DNA of 64,000 nucleotides, from positions 28,542-92,541 of the forward strand of contig CADCTF010000127.1 of the NCBI GenBank assembly GCA_902805655.1. Reading direction: 5' to 3'. The DNA comes from an uncultured Acidimicrobiales bacterium. Its GTDB lineage: Bacteria; Actinomycetota; Acidimicrobiia; Acidimicrobiales; CADCTF01. The translations under genes and the position numbers were made by a program. Below are positions 1 to 8,690 of the stretch, piece by piece; the stretch's first letter is position 1, and every line of letters begins with the position of its first letter. Under the pieces are notes generated by a model. That model was given only the letters and a program-made list of their open reading frames with translations, made no database searches and was not told the origin of the DNA.

Positions 1-908
1 CAGGTGACATCGGCCGGGCGCGCCACGCCGCGGCGGAGCTGCAGTCGGTGGCCTCCCGCTTCGACAGCAAGGCGCTGGTCGCCGGTGCGGCGCTCGCCCG
101 GAGCCGGGTGCAGCTCGCAGAAGGCGACGCCGCAGATGCCGAACGGTCGGCGTCCGAGGCCGTAGCGCTCTGGAACGACGTCGGCGCCCCGTACGAGGCG
201 GCGGTGGCACGCCTGGTCCTGGCCGATGCCCACGAGGCTGCCGGCAGCGGCCACCGGGCCGTCATGGAACGTGAAGCCGGCCGCATGATCCTCGAGGGCA
301 TTCGCACCGGTGCCGTGAGGCCCGCACCGCGAGACGCCGGGGCGGCCGACGTCAACACCTTCCACTGCGAGGGCGACTATTGGTCGGTGTCCTTCAGCTC
401 CCAAACGGTTCGGGTGCGCAACCTCAAGGGCATGCGCTATCTCGCCCGCCTGCTCGTCCAGCCGGCGAGGGAGCATCACGTCGTCGATCTGGTTGCCGCC
501 GAGACCGGCAACGCCGAAGCCGTGTTGACCTACGGGCTCAGTGACGCCGGGCCGATTCTCGACGCTCGAGCCAAGGACGCCTACCGCCGACGCCTCGCCG
601 AGATCGACGAGGACCTCGACGAGGCAAGCGTTCTCGGGGACGCCGACCGCGCGGCACAAGCCCAGAGCGAGCGTGAGTTCCTGGTCCGGGAGCTGGCGGG
701 CGCCGTCGGCTTGGGCGGGCGGGATCGACGAGCCGCGTCCTCCTCGGAGCGAGCCCGGGCCGGCGTGACCCGAGCCGTTCGCCAAGCGATCGCGCGGATC
801 AGCGAGCTCCACCCCAACCTCGGCGAACACCTCGACCGGACGATTCGCACCGGGACCTACTGCTCCTACGTCCCGGATCCACGCGTCCCCACGGCCTGGC
901 GGATCTGA
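1..908 (+). CDS. C-terminal part of a large ATPase/TPR regulatory protein (5' truncated by window)
   Basis: The reading frame is open to the left window edge, so the start lies outside. The first ~100 residues are Ala/Glu-rich helical repeats typical of tetratricopeptide stretches. The rest matches the conserved tail of large actinobacterial regulators that carry a cyclase or AAA ATPase domain followed by TPRs: a VRVRNLKGMRYLARLL segment, an RRRLAEIDEDLDEA helix, a LVRELAGAVGLGGRDRR motif and a terminal CSYVPDPRVPTAWRI. The exact role of this tail is unknown. It may sense or dock a partner. The family assignment is from recalled motif similarity, and the N-terminal domains cannot be seen. Confidence 0.7.
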   Translation, partial: GDIGRARHAAAELQSVASRFDSKALVAGAALARSRVQLAEGDAADAERSASEAVALWNDVGAPYEAAVARLVLADAHEAAGSGHRAVMEREAGRMILEGIRTGAVRPAPRDAGAADVNTFHCEGDYWSVSFSSQTVRVRNLKGMRYLARLLVQPAREHHVVDLVAAETGNAEAVLTYGLSDAGPILDARAKDAYRRRLAEIDEDLDEASVLGDADRAAQAQSEREFLVRELAGAVGLGGRDRRAASSSERARAGVTRAVRQAIARISELHPNLGEHLDRTIRTGTYCSYVPDPRVPTAWRI

Positions 909-950
909 CCGCGGCGGTCCCTTCGTCACGACCCGCGCGAAAATCGTTCC

Positions 951-1292
951 GTGGCCGCCGATGACTACTGCTACCTCACGACCACAGGCCGGCGCACCGG
1001 TCGGCGCCACCGCATCGAGATCTGGTACGCCGCGGACGGCGAGCGGCTGTACCTGCTGGCCGGCGGCGGTCGGTCGTCGGACTGGGTGCGGAACCTCCTC
1101 GCCGACCCGAACGTGCTCGTGGAGGTGGACGGCGAGGAGCGAAGCGCACGCGGCCGCGTCATCGAGGTGAGCGAAGATGCCGAGCGAGCTCGGTCGCTCG
1201 TGTTCGCCAAGTACGCGCCCCGCTACGACGGCGATCTCAGCGGATGGCGCGAACGAGCACTGCCGGTTGCGATCGAGCCGGTTCAGCCGTAA
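951..1292 (+). CDS. Nitroreductase / deazaflavin (F420)-dependent oxidoreductase family protein
   Basis: 113 residues, starting with GTG. The sequence has the split-beta-barrel layout of the Ddn-like family: LTTTGRRTGRRHRIEIWY near residues 8-25, LYLLAGGG, then WVRNLLADPNVLVEVDG around residues 46-62, and a final helix with the YAPRY motif. Family members bind F420 or FMN and reduce varied substrates, and the substrate here is unknown. Length is typical for short members. It lies 42 bp after the preceding regulator and converges with the patatin gene 4 bp beyond its stop. Confidence 0.8.
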   Translation: MAADDYCYLTTTGRRTGRRHRIEIWYAADGERLYLLAGGGRSSDWVRNLLADPNVLVEVDGEERSARGRVIEVSEDAERARSLVFAKYAPRYDGDLSGWRERALPVAIEPVQP

Positions 1293-1296
1293 CCGG

Positions 1297-2214
1297 TCAC
1301 GCGGCGCGACTCTGCCAGCCGCAGGCGGCGAGCTGGTCGGCCATGGCCTCACCCTGCCGAACGCCTTCTGCTGCGGCAGCCGGCGCCTGGGCCGCATCCA
1401 TGAGGTTCAGGCCGATCGTCGCCGCCGCCTGGTCGTCCGGCACGATCGTCTCCACCCTCGCTCCGCTCTCTGTCAGCACGACCAGCTCGGACTCCATCCG
1501 AGCGAGGAAGCGGGCCGCCCGGGGATCGTTCGAAGCGGCCGCCATGCGAGCGGGCGACATCAGCGAGACGAGTACCACCAGCTCGTGACCCTTGGCCAGG
1601 TCGGCGTTCGTGGCCGACCGCATCCCGCCGTCGATGTAGCGACGCCCGTCGATGGTGATCGGGGCGAAGATGCCCGGTACCGCGCAGCTCGATGCGACCG
1701 CCCGCTCGAGGGGCACGCGCGACTTGACGTCCCAGACGACGAACTCGCCCGTCTCGGCGTCGACCGCGGTGCAGGCGTAGCGCTCGGGCCAGGCATCGGT
1801 GCGCAGGTACCCGAAGCCGGCGACGAACTGCTCCTCCGGCAACGCATCGGCTCCGAGAGCGAAGCGCCCGACCGCAGCCCGGCCGGCGACCTCGTCCTCA
1901 TGGGCGGCACCTTCGGCCATGACCGCCATGAGCCGGGCCATCCGGTCCGATGACGATTGCGCCGCAGCGGAACCGGCCGCGGCGGTGCGAGCCGCGGCCG
2001 ACGTCCCTGTCGAGGGTTGCCGGTAGCGGGCGAGCCGCTCCTCCAGATCGGTGCCGAGGGCGAGCTGAGCGCCCACGGCCGAACCGGCGGAGGTACCCAC
2101 GATGAAGTCCGCCGCCGCCAGCTCGACGCCCCTCCGGGCCAGACCCGCAGCCAGGCCGGTCTGCCAGGCGATGCCCACCGATCCCCCACCGCTCAGCACC
2201 AATGCACGTGTCAT
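1297..2214 (-). CDS. Patatin-like phospholipase
   Basis: Serine acyl hydrolase of the patatin family, expected to hydrolyse acyl-ester bonds in lipids. Near the N-terminus is a glycine-rich oxyanion loop (SGGGSVGIAW, residues 8-17), then the nucleophile elbow GTSAG with Ser42, and the partner Asp in a YIDGGMRS segment in the C-terminal half, so the Ser/Asp dyad looks intact. The frame extends 59 codons further upstream, but the ATG at 2214 begins the canonical MTRALVLSGGG strand and avoids overlap with the divergent gene at 2379. 305 aa. No signal peptide is seen. Confidence 0.85.
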   Translation of the reverse strand: MTRALVLSGGGSVGIAWQTGLAAGLARRGVELAAADFIVGTSAGSAVGAQLALGTDLEERLARYRQPSTGTSAAARTAAAGSAAAQSSSDRMARLMAVMAEGAAHEDEVAGRAAVGRFALGADALPEEQFVAGFGYLRTDAWPERYACTAVDAETGEFVVWDVKSRVPLERAVASSCAVPGIFAPITIDGRRYIDGGMRSATNADLAKGHELVVLVSLMSPARMAAASNDPRAARFLARMESELVVLTESGARVETIVPDDQAAATIGLNLMDAAQAPAAAAEGVRQGEAMADQLAACGWQSRAA

Positions 2215-2378
2215 CCCACACCCCCAACCGGCACGGTACCCCTGGCGGGAGACAACAGTCGTGGCCGTGGCGATGAGATCGGTCGGCGGGATGCGTCGAC
2301 CCAACGAACGACCTGGATGACCTAGGACCCGCCACGCGACGCCTTCCGGTCGCCACGCAGGGAGGAACGAGCGGACCC

Positions 2379-2828
2379 ATGGACCAGCCAACCGCGGAAG
2401 AAGCGCTACGGCGGCTCGAACCCCTGATCGGCGACTGGACCTTCGAGGCCAGGTGGCCTGACGGGACGGAGTGGCCGGGCGGCGGAACGGTCACCTTCGA
2501 GTGGCACGCCTCTGGCGCGCACGTGGTCGAGCGCGGGACGGCCGAGCTTCCCGAGGCCCCGGCCAACCTCTCCATCATCGGATGCGATGCCGCGAACGGC
2601 ACGTACTTCCAGCTGTACTCCGACGAGCGGGGCGTTTGTCGCATCTACGAGATGAGCATCGGCGACGGCGAGTGGAAGCTGTGGCGGCGAGGCGAGCCCT
2701 TCGCCCAGCGCTTCGCGGCGACCTTCAGCGAGGACGGGAACAGGATCAGCGGACGCTGGGAGATCGCTGAGGACGGCACGAGCTACGAGACCGACTTCGA
2801 CCTCGTCTACCGCAGGGTCGACACGTGA
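2379..2828 (+). CDS. Conserved hypothetical protein, small beta-barrel (DUF1579-like)
   Basis: 149 residues without signal peptide or membrane segment. Alternating beta-strand pattern with LIGDWTFEARWPDGTEWPGG near the start, a central YFQLYSDERGVCRIYEMS, and a terminal GRWEIAEDGTSYETDFDLVYRR. The repeated GDW/GRWEI motifs resemble lipocalin-like or DUF1579-type barrels that assess ligand or cofactor binding, but no catalytic residue can be assigned. The function is unknown. It is transcribed away from the patatin gene. Confidence 0.6.
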   Translation: MDQPTAEEALRRLEPLIGDWTFEARWPDGTEWPGGGTVTFEWHASGAHVVERGTAELPEAPANLSIIGCDAANGTYFQLYSDERGVCRIYEMSIGDGEWKLWRRGEPFAQRFAATFSEDGNRISGRWEIAEDGTSYETDFDLVYRRVDT

Positions 2829-2874
2829 CTTCCGGCGGCGTGGGGGTCGGGCCCAGGGAGTCGGTTCGGCCGGC

Positions 2875-3693
2875 TCACGGCACGGATGCAGCAGCCACGA
2901 GCGTCCGTCCCGGCACGACGAGGCCCGCGTCCGTGCGATAGGGGCCCACGACCTCCGCAGCCGTAGCTCGCATCGCTGCCACCTGCTCGGGCGGGGCAGC
3001 ACTGATGGCGGCGCCGAGCGGGCAGGCGAGGGCGGTGACGGTATCGAAGTGCTCCCTTGCATCGGCGTACGTCGACGGCGTCTCCACCTCCTGGATGGCG
3101 ACGTCGACGAAGCCGGCGTCGACGAGAAGCCCTCGTAGCTTCGACGGCTCGGCCAGTGAGAACGGCATGCCCGGCGCCACGGGCGGAACGCTGGCGAGTC
3201 CGTGCATCATCGCGGCCATGCCCACCGCGACCATCCACGGGTTGTGCTCCGGGGCGGCCCATACGACGATGCCGGCCCGGCCGCCTGGCCGCAGGACTCT
3301 CCGGATCTCCCGAAGCGCCACATCGGGCTCCGTCAGCAGCATCAGGCCCATGCGAAAGACGACTGCGTCGGCCGACCCGTCCGGGAGATCGACGTCAGTC
3401 GCGTCAAGCCTCCGGACCTCGACGTTGCCGAGGCCGGCACAGGTGCCCGACAAGAGCCCGACCATCCCGTCGGCGACGTCGCTCGCCACCACACGGCCCG
3501 GCCCGACGATCCCGGCGATGCGGCGCGAGAGCTCTCCTGTGCCCGCGCCGAGCTCGACCACCGTCTCGCCCTCAGCGATCCGCAGCGCGTGGAGCAATGC
3601 CTCGGTGGCCGGCTGCTTCATCGCCTCCACGTGGACACGGTGCCGGTCCCATCCCACTGCGACGCTCGTCCAGTCAAAGGCGGTCATGGTCAT
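2875..3693 (-). CDS. Class I SAM-dependent methyltransferase (UbiE/COQ5-like fold)
   Basis: 272 aa. Motif I VVELGAGTGELSRRI (about residues 45-59), the acidic end of strand 2 in VVASDVADGMV, DATDVDLPDGSADAVV for motif II and VLRPGGRAGIVVW for motif III show a complete AdoMet-binding fold. The substrate is unknown. The start at 3693 is preceded by AGGAG five bases upstream, which argues against the more distal in-frame ATG at 3729 that would place the palindromic operator inside the gene. It is divergent from the TetR gene and is its probable target. Confidence 0.85.
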   Translation of the reverse strand: MTMTAFDWTSVAVGWDRHRVHVEAMKQPATEALLHALRIAEGETVVELGAGTGELSRRIAGIVGPGRVVASDVADGMVGLLSGTCAGLGNVEVRRLDATDVDLPDGSADAVVFRMGLMLLTEPDVALREIRRVLRPGGRAGIVVWAAPEHNPWMVAVGMAAMMHGLASVPPVAPGMPFSLAEPSKLRGLLVDAGFVDVAIQEVETPSTYADAREHFDTVTALACPLGAAISAAPPEQVAAMRATAAEVVGPYRTDAGLVVPGRTLVAAASVP

Positions 3694-3707
3694 GCCGGCT
3701 CCTATTC

Positions 3708-3726
3708 GATACAGTGCCTCTGTATC
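3708..3726. promoter_or_regulatory. Palindromic operator between methyltransferase and TetR genes
   Basis: A perfect 7-bp inverted repeat, GATACAG-N5-CTGTATC, sits in the 45-bp gap between the divergent methyltransferase (start 3693) and TetR gene (start 3739). Length and position match autoregulatory TetR operators. The binding of the adjacent repressor here is inference. Confidence 0.6.
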
Positions 3727-3738
3727 CATATCGACAGG

Positions 3739-4392
3739 ATGACCGAAGCGGCGGACGGCGTCAACCCCCCCAGGCGCTACGACTCATCGGGGAGGAAGGA
3801 TCGAGCTCGTCGCACGCAGCTCGAGATCCTGCGCGCCGCCCACGACCTGTTCGTGGAACGGGGCTACGGGCGGACCACCATCGCGGACGTGGCCGCGGCC
3901 AGCGGCGTCTCGTCCGAGACGATCTACGCCACCTTCCGGAACAAGGCGGGGTTGCTGCACCGGGTGTGGGACATCACGATCGGGGGCGACGATGCCGACG
4001 TCGTGTACCACGAGCGCGCCGAGGTCCAAGCGCTGAGGGACGAGCCCGACCTGGCCAGGCGACTCGTTGCTCACGCGGCACTCTTCACCCGGACGGCTCG
4101 CCGAACCACACCCTTCCTCATGGCGTTGCACGGAGCGGCCTCCTCCGAACCGGCCGCCGCCGAGATGCTCGAGGAGATCGGGCGGCAACGCCTCGTCGGG
4201 ATGGGCGTCATGGCGGCCGCGGCCGCGGCGACAGGCCAGCTCTCCGTCACCGAGGAGGAGTGTCGTGACGTGGTCTGGGCCACGACCGACGGCTACCTCT
4301 GGCACCGACTGGTCGAACAGCGGGGTTGGAGCGACGAACGGTTCGCCTCATGGCTGGCCGCCCGGTGGATCTCGGCGCTGGTCCGCGCCTGA
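3739..4392 (+). CDS. TetR/AcrR family transcriptional regulator
   Basis: 217 aa. A ~25-residue basic, proline-containing N-terminal arm precedes a classic TetR helix-turn-helix: ILRAAHDLFVERGYGRTTIADVAAASGVSSETIYATFRNKAGLL (about residues 30-73). The C-terminal ligand domain is helical and contains TETR_C features. It probably represses itself and the divergent methyltransferase through the palindrome at 3708-3726, which lies 12 bp before its ATG. The ligand is unknown. The frame is open further upstream, but those residues run antisense through the methyltransferase and are not credible. Confidence 0.88.
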   Translation: MTEAADGVNPPRRYDSSGRKDRARRTQLEILRAAHDLFVERGYGRTTIADVAAASGVSSETIYATFRNKAGLLHRVWDITIGGDDADVVYHERAEVQALRDEPDLARRLVAHAALFTRTARRTTPFLMALHGAASSEPAAAEMLEEIGRQRLVGMGVMAAAAAATGQLSVTEEECRDVVWATTDGYLWHRLVEQRGWSDERFASWLAARWISALVRA

Positions 4393-4399
4393 CGGGTCG

Positions 4400-6112
4400 T
4401 CAACGTGCCGTTGCTCGACCCCTCGTCGTCGCACCGGGGAAGCGGGCGAGGAACCGCTGCTCCGACTGGTCGTCGCCGATGAGCACGAGCTCGGCGTCAG
4501 CGCTGAGCGCCACGTCCGGCTTCGGGTTGGCGTAGAGCTGGCCGCGAGCGACGACGCCGACGACGGTGCAACCGGTGGCGTCACGGACGTGTGACTGCTC
4601 GATCGTCTTCCCCACGAGCTCACGCGGCACGGGCACGCGGAACACGTCGAGGCCCTGCGCCAGCTGCAGGGTGTTGTCGTCACTCAGCAGGTTCCAGATG
4701 GCGTTGCCACCGGTCGCCGCGTAGGAGAGGACCGCATCCGCGCCGGCGCGGTGGAGGGTGCTCACGTTCCGGTCGAGACGGGCCCGGGCGATGATCTGGA
4801 CGTCCGGCCGGAGGCGCCGGCAGTAGATCGTGAGGTACACGTTGATGTCGTCGTCGTGGGTCGTGACGATCACCGACGGTGCCTCGTGGATTCCGGCCCG
4901 TTGCAGCACCGCCAGGTCGGCCGCATCTCCGACCACGTAGGTGGCCGGGTCACGCACCCGCGACTCCTGCTGCTCGATGATCCAGTACCGCATGCCTGCG
5001 GCCGCGAGGGCCCGTCCAGCGGAGCGCCCGACCCGGCCGCCGCCGATGATGATCACCGGCGCCTCGGGCTGGCGCTGGGTGGCGAAGGCGTCGTCGTAGG
5101 CGTCGAGGTGGGAGCGGGTGCCGGCGAGCACGAAGGTGGACGTGACCGTCGGCACCGTCGTCGGCCGTGCCACCTCGAGCCGGCCCTTGTCCCACACGCC
5201 GCCGACCACCAGGCCCGTGCGCGCCCGGAGGCCGGAGTCGACGAGGGGCTTCCCGACCATCGCCGGTGGCGCCTGCGCCTCGGCGATGAGGAGGTCGCCG
5301 AACTCGCCGATCACCTGGCTGCGCCCGTCGGGAGCCAGCACCCGCCGGGCCAGGGCCTCGCCCAGCATCTCGCCGAGCTGCAGCACCTCGTTGCACCCGG
5401 CGAGCTGGAGGATGTCGACGGCCGCAGCCGAGTTGGCCGTGGCCACGAGCGGCACGTCCTCCGCGATCTCCTGCACGGTGAAGGCGATGTTCGTGTTGGT
5501 CGTGTCGGCGAGGGTCGTGGCAACCAGGGCGGCGCGGTCGGCGCCTGCGGCGCAGAACGTCGCCGGATCGTCGAGGGCGCCGACCATCACCCGGAACCCG
5601 AGATCGTGGAGCTTCAGGGCCTCGCCGAGGTCGGGGATGATCGCGTAGTACGGGATCGAGGCACGGTTCAGCCGTTCGATCAGTGACTCCTCGATCTCGC
5701 TGATCCCGGTCAACAGCACGTGGCCGCCGAGATCCTTAGGCAACGCGCGCGGCGCCCGGGACTGCGCCCGCGCCTCCATCCACGGAACGAACATGAACTG
5801 GATGAAGGTGAACGGCAGGAGGACCAGGATGAAGGCGGACCCCGACATGAGGACGATGACGGAGAACAGCCTCCCGAGGTCGGACCGGAAGGTGATGTCG
5901 CCGAACCCGAGCGTCGACATGGTCACCAACGTCCAGTAGACGGCGGTGGGCCAGCTGTGTCGCTGCCCCTCGTACTCCATGATCTCGTGGAACGCCGTGC
6001 TGAAGATCGTGACCATGGCGACCAGCAGCGCCAACAGCGTGGCCAGAATCCGAAGGTTGCGCCGCGTCTGGCCGGCGGAGAGGTAGCTGAGGATGAACCC
6101 GAGTGACTTCAC
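4400..6112 (-). CDS. Two-TM potassium channel with tandem RCK/TrkA domains
   Basis: 570 aa membrane protein. TM1 is at about residues 18-42, followed by a pore helix and selectivity filter with TLGFGD (residues 67-72), and TM2 at about 82-106. Then come two RCK modules: the first with a nucleotide fold starting HVLLTGISEIEESLIERL, the second beginning VIIIGGGRVGRSAGRAL with a clear GxGxxG. Each is followed by an RCK_C domain (near LIAEAQAPPAMVGKPL and VPVPRELVGKTI). It is expected to conduct K+ with gating by nucleotide or divalent ligand. The filter has Leu-Gly-Phe-Gly rather than the common Val-Gly-Tyr-Gly. It is convergent with the TetR gene. Confidence 0.88.
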   Translation of the reverse strand: MKSLGFILSYLSAGQTRRNLRILATLLALLVAMVTIFSTAFHEIMEYEGQRHSWPTAVYWTLVTMSTLGFGDITFRSDLGRLFSVIVLMSGSAFILVLLPFTFIQFMFVPWMEARAQSRAPRALPKDLGGHVLLTGISEIEESLIERLNRASIPYYAIIPDLGEALKLHDLGFRVMVGALDDPATFCAAGADRAALVATTLADTTNTNIAFTVQEIAEDVPLVATANSAAAVDILQLAGCNEVLQLGEMLGEALARRVLAPDGRSQVIGEFGDLLIAEAQAPPAMVGKPLVDSGLRARTGLVVGGVWDKGRLEVARPTTVPTVTSTFVLAGTRSHLDAYDDAFATQRQPEAPVIIIGGGRVGRSAGRALAAAGMRYWIIEQQESRVRDPATYVVGDAADLAVLQRAGIHEAPSVIVTTHDDDINVYLTIYCRRLRPDVQIIARARLDRNVSTLHRAGADAVLSYAATGGNAIWNLLSDDNTLQLAQGLDVFRVPVPRELVGKTIEQSHVRDATGCTVVGVVARGQLYANPKPDVALSADAELVLIGDDQSEQRFLARFPGATTRGRATAR

Positions 6113-6152
6113 CGTTCCGCCACGCTAAGGCGGCGCGGACCGGTGCTCAGCC

Positions 6153-6971
6153 TCAGCGTCCCTCGAACTGCGGCGGCCGCTTCTCACGGAACGCGGCCAC
6201 GCCCTCGCGGACGTCGTCGCTCGGGTTGGTGACCATCACCGCCATCTGGGCGTCGACCAGCGAGCTCTCCAGCGGGGTGTCCATCGCCTTGGCCATCATC
6301 ATCTTGGTGAGCCGCACGGCCAGCGGGGCCTTGGCCGCCAGGGTCTCGCAGAGCTGCAGGGCATGGGTCTCGAGCGCCGCGTCCTCGACCACCTCGGTGA
6401 CCAAGCCGAGGTCCCGGGCCACCGACGCGGGATAGATCTCGTTCAGCAGGCTCATCTTCAGCGCCCGGTCGAGGCCCATGGCGCGGGGGAAGAGCCAGGC
6501 GCCACCCTCGTCCGGCAGCAGACCGAACTTGGTCGCGGTATCGCCGAGCCGGGCGGAGTCCGCCGCGATGCGAAGGTCGCAGGCGAGCGCCAGGGCGAGC
6601 CCGCCGGCCACCGCAAAGCCGCGGACCATGGCGACCGAAGGCTTGTCCAGCCGCCGCAAGGCGAGGACGACCGCCTGCATCCCGTCGCGCATCTCCCGGC
6701 CCTGGCCCATCGGCTGGCTGCGCACTTGCCGGGAGTGCTCCGGCTCGGAGCCGGAGATGTCTCCGCCGGTGCAGAAGGCGCGCTCGCCGGCGCCGGTCAC
6801 CAGTAGCGCGCGCAGCCCGTCGTCGTCCCGGAAGCCGGCGATGGCCGCCTGCAGCTCCTGCGTCATCCGGAACGTGTAGGCGTTCATCTGCTTCGGGCGG
6901 TTGAGGGTGATGCGGGCCACGTGTGGCCGGGGCGTGTCGCAGACGAGGGTGTCGTAGTCGGTCACGAACAT
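6153..6971 (-). CDS. Enoyl-CoA hydratase/isomerase family protein
   Basis: 272 aa crotonase-fold protein. RITLNRPKQMNAYTFRM opens the fold. The oxyanion-hole segments are ERAFCTGGDIS and VRGFAVAGGLALALACDLRIAA, and the PDEGGAWLFPRAMGL loop carries the acidic residue at the usual catalytic position. The C-terminal trimerisation helix ends FREKRPPQFEGR. It probably acts on an acyl-CoA in fatty-acid or aromatic catabolism; the specific reaction cannot be assigned. It lies 12 bp downstream of a second crotonase on the same strand, and the two likely form an operon. Confidence 0.88.
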   Translation of the reverse strand: MFVTDYDTLVCDTPRPHVARITLNRPKQMNAYTFRMTQELQAAIAGFRDDDGLRALLVTGAGERAFCTGGDISGSEPEHSRQVRSQPMGQGREMRDGMQAVVLALRRLDKPSVAMVRGFAVAGGLALALACDLRIAADSARLGDTATKFGLLPDEGGAWLFPRAMGLDRALKMSLLNEIYPASVARDLGLVTEVVEDAALETHALQLCETLAAKAPLAVRLTKMMMAKAMDTPLESSLVDAQMAVMVTNPSDDVREGVAAFREKRPPQFEGR

Positions 6972-6983
6972 CGGACCCTCCTC

Positions 6984-7757
6984 CTACCGGCCTTGGAACA
7001 CGGGGCGTCGCTTCTCCACGAAGGCTCGGAACGCCTCACGGGAGTCCTCCGAGCCGCCCAGCGCACTGTGCCGCTGCGTCTCGAACGGGATGAACTCCGA
7101 CAAGCTCATCGCCTCCGCCGCGACGAAGTTCGCCTTCATGGTCGTCAGCGCGAGCGGGGCGGAGTCCTCCAGCCTCTGAAGGATGGATCGGAGCTCGGCC
7201 TCGAAGTCCGCGTCGGCCCAGACCCGGTTCACCAGGCCGATGCGCAGCGCCTCCGCCGCGTCGAACTTGCCGGGGAGCAGGTAGAGCTCGCGCGCCTTGC
7301 CGGCGCCGACGATCTTGGGCAGCGACCAGGGGCCGCCCATGTCGCCCGACAGCCCGACCCCGAGGAAGGCGGTGTTGAACTTCCCGGTGTCGGACGCGAA
7401 GCGCAGGTCGCAGGCCGCCGCCCAGCCGAGGCCCGCACCCGCGCAGGCGCCCCGGATCGCGGCGATGGTCACCGCCGCCATCTCGTGCAGCAGCACGGCG
7501 ACCTTGAAGGTCTCGGGATCGGTTGCGCGCCGCTCGGCGGCGTAGTGCTTCACGTCCGCACCGGGACAGAAGTCGTGGCCCGCCCCGGTCAGCACCAGCA
7601 CCCGCAGCGTCTCGTCCGCGGCCGCGGCGCTCAGGCAGGCGTAGAGCTCGTCCATCATCGTGGGCGTGATGCCGTTGCGCTGCTCGGGCCGGTTCAAGGT
7701 CAGCGTCCCGTAGGGCCCCTCCCGCCGCCAAAGGATGGTCTCGTAGCCCTGCGTCAC
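6984..7757 (-). CDS. Enoyl-CoA hydratase/isomerase family protein
   Basis: 257 aa crotonase homologue, first gene of a two-gene crotonase operon. It has LTLNRPEQRNGITPTMM at the N-terminus, HDFCPGADVKHY and IRGACAGAGLGWAAACDLRFAS for the oxyanion hole, then GLSGDMGGPWSLPKIVG at the loop where hydratases keep a catalytic acid; here the loop has Asp followed by Met-Gly-Gly. The end FVEKRRPVFQGR mirrors its neighbour. A GGAGG box ends six bases before GTG 7757; a second GTG at 7760 is too close to that box. The frame is open far upstream, but that is antisense to the next gene. Confidence 0.88.
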   Translation of the reverse strand: MTQGYETILWRREGPYGTLTLNRPEQRNGITPTMMDELYACLSAAAADETLRVLVLTGAGHDFCPGADVKHYAAERRATDPETFKVAVLLHEMAAVTIAAIRGACAGAGLGWAAACDLRFASDTGKFNTAFLGVGLSGDMGGPWSLPKIVGAGKARELYLLPGKFDAAEALRIGLVNRVWADADFEAELRSILQRLEDSAPLALTTMKANFVAAEAMSLSEFIPFETQRHSALGGSEDSREAFRAFVEKRRPVFQGR

Positions 7758-7859
7758 CACCGGCCTCCTCCCGCCAAGATCGCCCGACGCTATCCGCCGC
7801 CAACGGAGGGACGCCGGGAGCGCGGCCAACGGAGCGCGCAGACCCGTCACAATCGGGAG

Positions 7860-8177
7860 GTGAGCACCCCGGTCGTCCCATGGCTTCGTCGGCCCGACGT
7901 GCGGCTCGGTACCTCCCTCCTGCTCACCGCCGGCATGTGGCTCCTCGCGACGATCGCCGTGGCGGTGTACCTCACGTCCTGGTCGGCCGGCTTCGACAGT
8001 GGCGAGCCCGGGGCGGGCGACCTCGTCGGTCGAGTGGCGCTGGTCACCGCCGCGGTGCTGTTCGCCGGGAGCGCTCCGGTCGCCTACTTCGTCGGGCGGC
8101 AGAAGTGGCTGTGGTCCCTGCCTGTTCTCGCCACGGCCGTCGGGCTCGGCGGCGTGGCCATCGCCGGCCTCACCTGA
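7860..8177 (+). CDS. Small three-TM membrane protein
   Basis: 105 aa. Three hydrophobic helices are visible: residues about 18-41 (LLLTAGMWLLATIAVAVYL), about 60-80 (VALVTAAVLFAGSAPVAYFV) and about 84-104 (WSLPVLATAVGLGGVAIAGL). The N-terminus is arginine-rich and so probably cytosolic. GTG at 7860 abuts a GGGAG run, leaving essentially no spacer, so initiation may be leaderless. No family is recognised. It is divergent from the crotonase operon. Confidence 0.65.
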   Translation: MSTPVVPWLRRPDVRLGTSLLLTAGMWLLATIAVAVYLTSWSAGFDSGEPGAGDLVGRVALVTAAVLFAGSAPVAYFVGRQKWLWSLPVLATAVGLGGVAIAGLT

Positions 8178-8189
8178 TCTCTGTCCGCC

Positions 8190-8663
8190 GCCGATGACGA
8201 CGACTGCGGCAGTTGCGGGGGAACGATCGCAGAGGCGCTCACGGTCGAGGGGCTGATCCCCGAGTTCGAAGGCGCATCGTCCTGCGAGCGCTACGAGGCG
8301 CGCCTCGCCGGTCGGCCCGCGCTGGTGCTCGTCGCCTAGGTCGACGGCCGGCTGGTCGGCTACCAGGTCGGCTACGGGGTTGAGCCCCTCGTCTTCTACA
8401 GCTGGCTCGGCGGTGTCGTGCCCGGGTTCCGCGGCCTCGGGGTCGCGAGTGCTCTCCGGCAGCAGCAGGAGCGCTGGGCGCGCGCCCGCGGCTACACCCA
8501 ACTCCGGGTGAAGTCGAGGAACCGGTTCCCGCAGATGCTGCGCCTGTTGATCGCCGCCGGGTACGCGATCGTCGGCACTGAAGGGAGGGGTGACGACCTC
8601 AAGATCCACTTCGAGCTCTCCCTGGACCCCGGGCGGACGACTGCCAGGTGGTGCCTTCCCTGA
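8190..8663 (+). pseudogene. GNAT N-acetyltransferase interrupted by an in-frame amber codon
   Basis: A single frame reads DDDDCGSCGGTIAEALTVE, then RPALVLVA, then TAG at 8337-8339, and continues without a shift as VDGRLVGYQVGYG, FYSWLGGVVPGFRGLGVASALRQQQ and LLIAAGYAIVGTEG. These are strands and motif A (RGLGVASAL) of a GNAT enzyme. Relatives usually have VAEVDG at the stop, so a single GAG-to-TAG change explains it. There is no obvious start codon: the frame follows directly after the upstream gene's stop. The gene is probably non-functional, or translated only by readthrough. A sequencing error is also possible. Confidence 0.75.
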
Positions 8664-8690
8664 AATGCAGGCGGGCCGCTTCGGCTGAGC

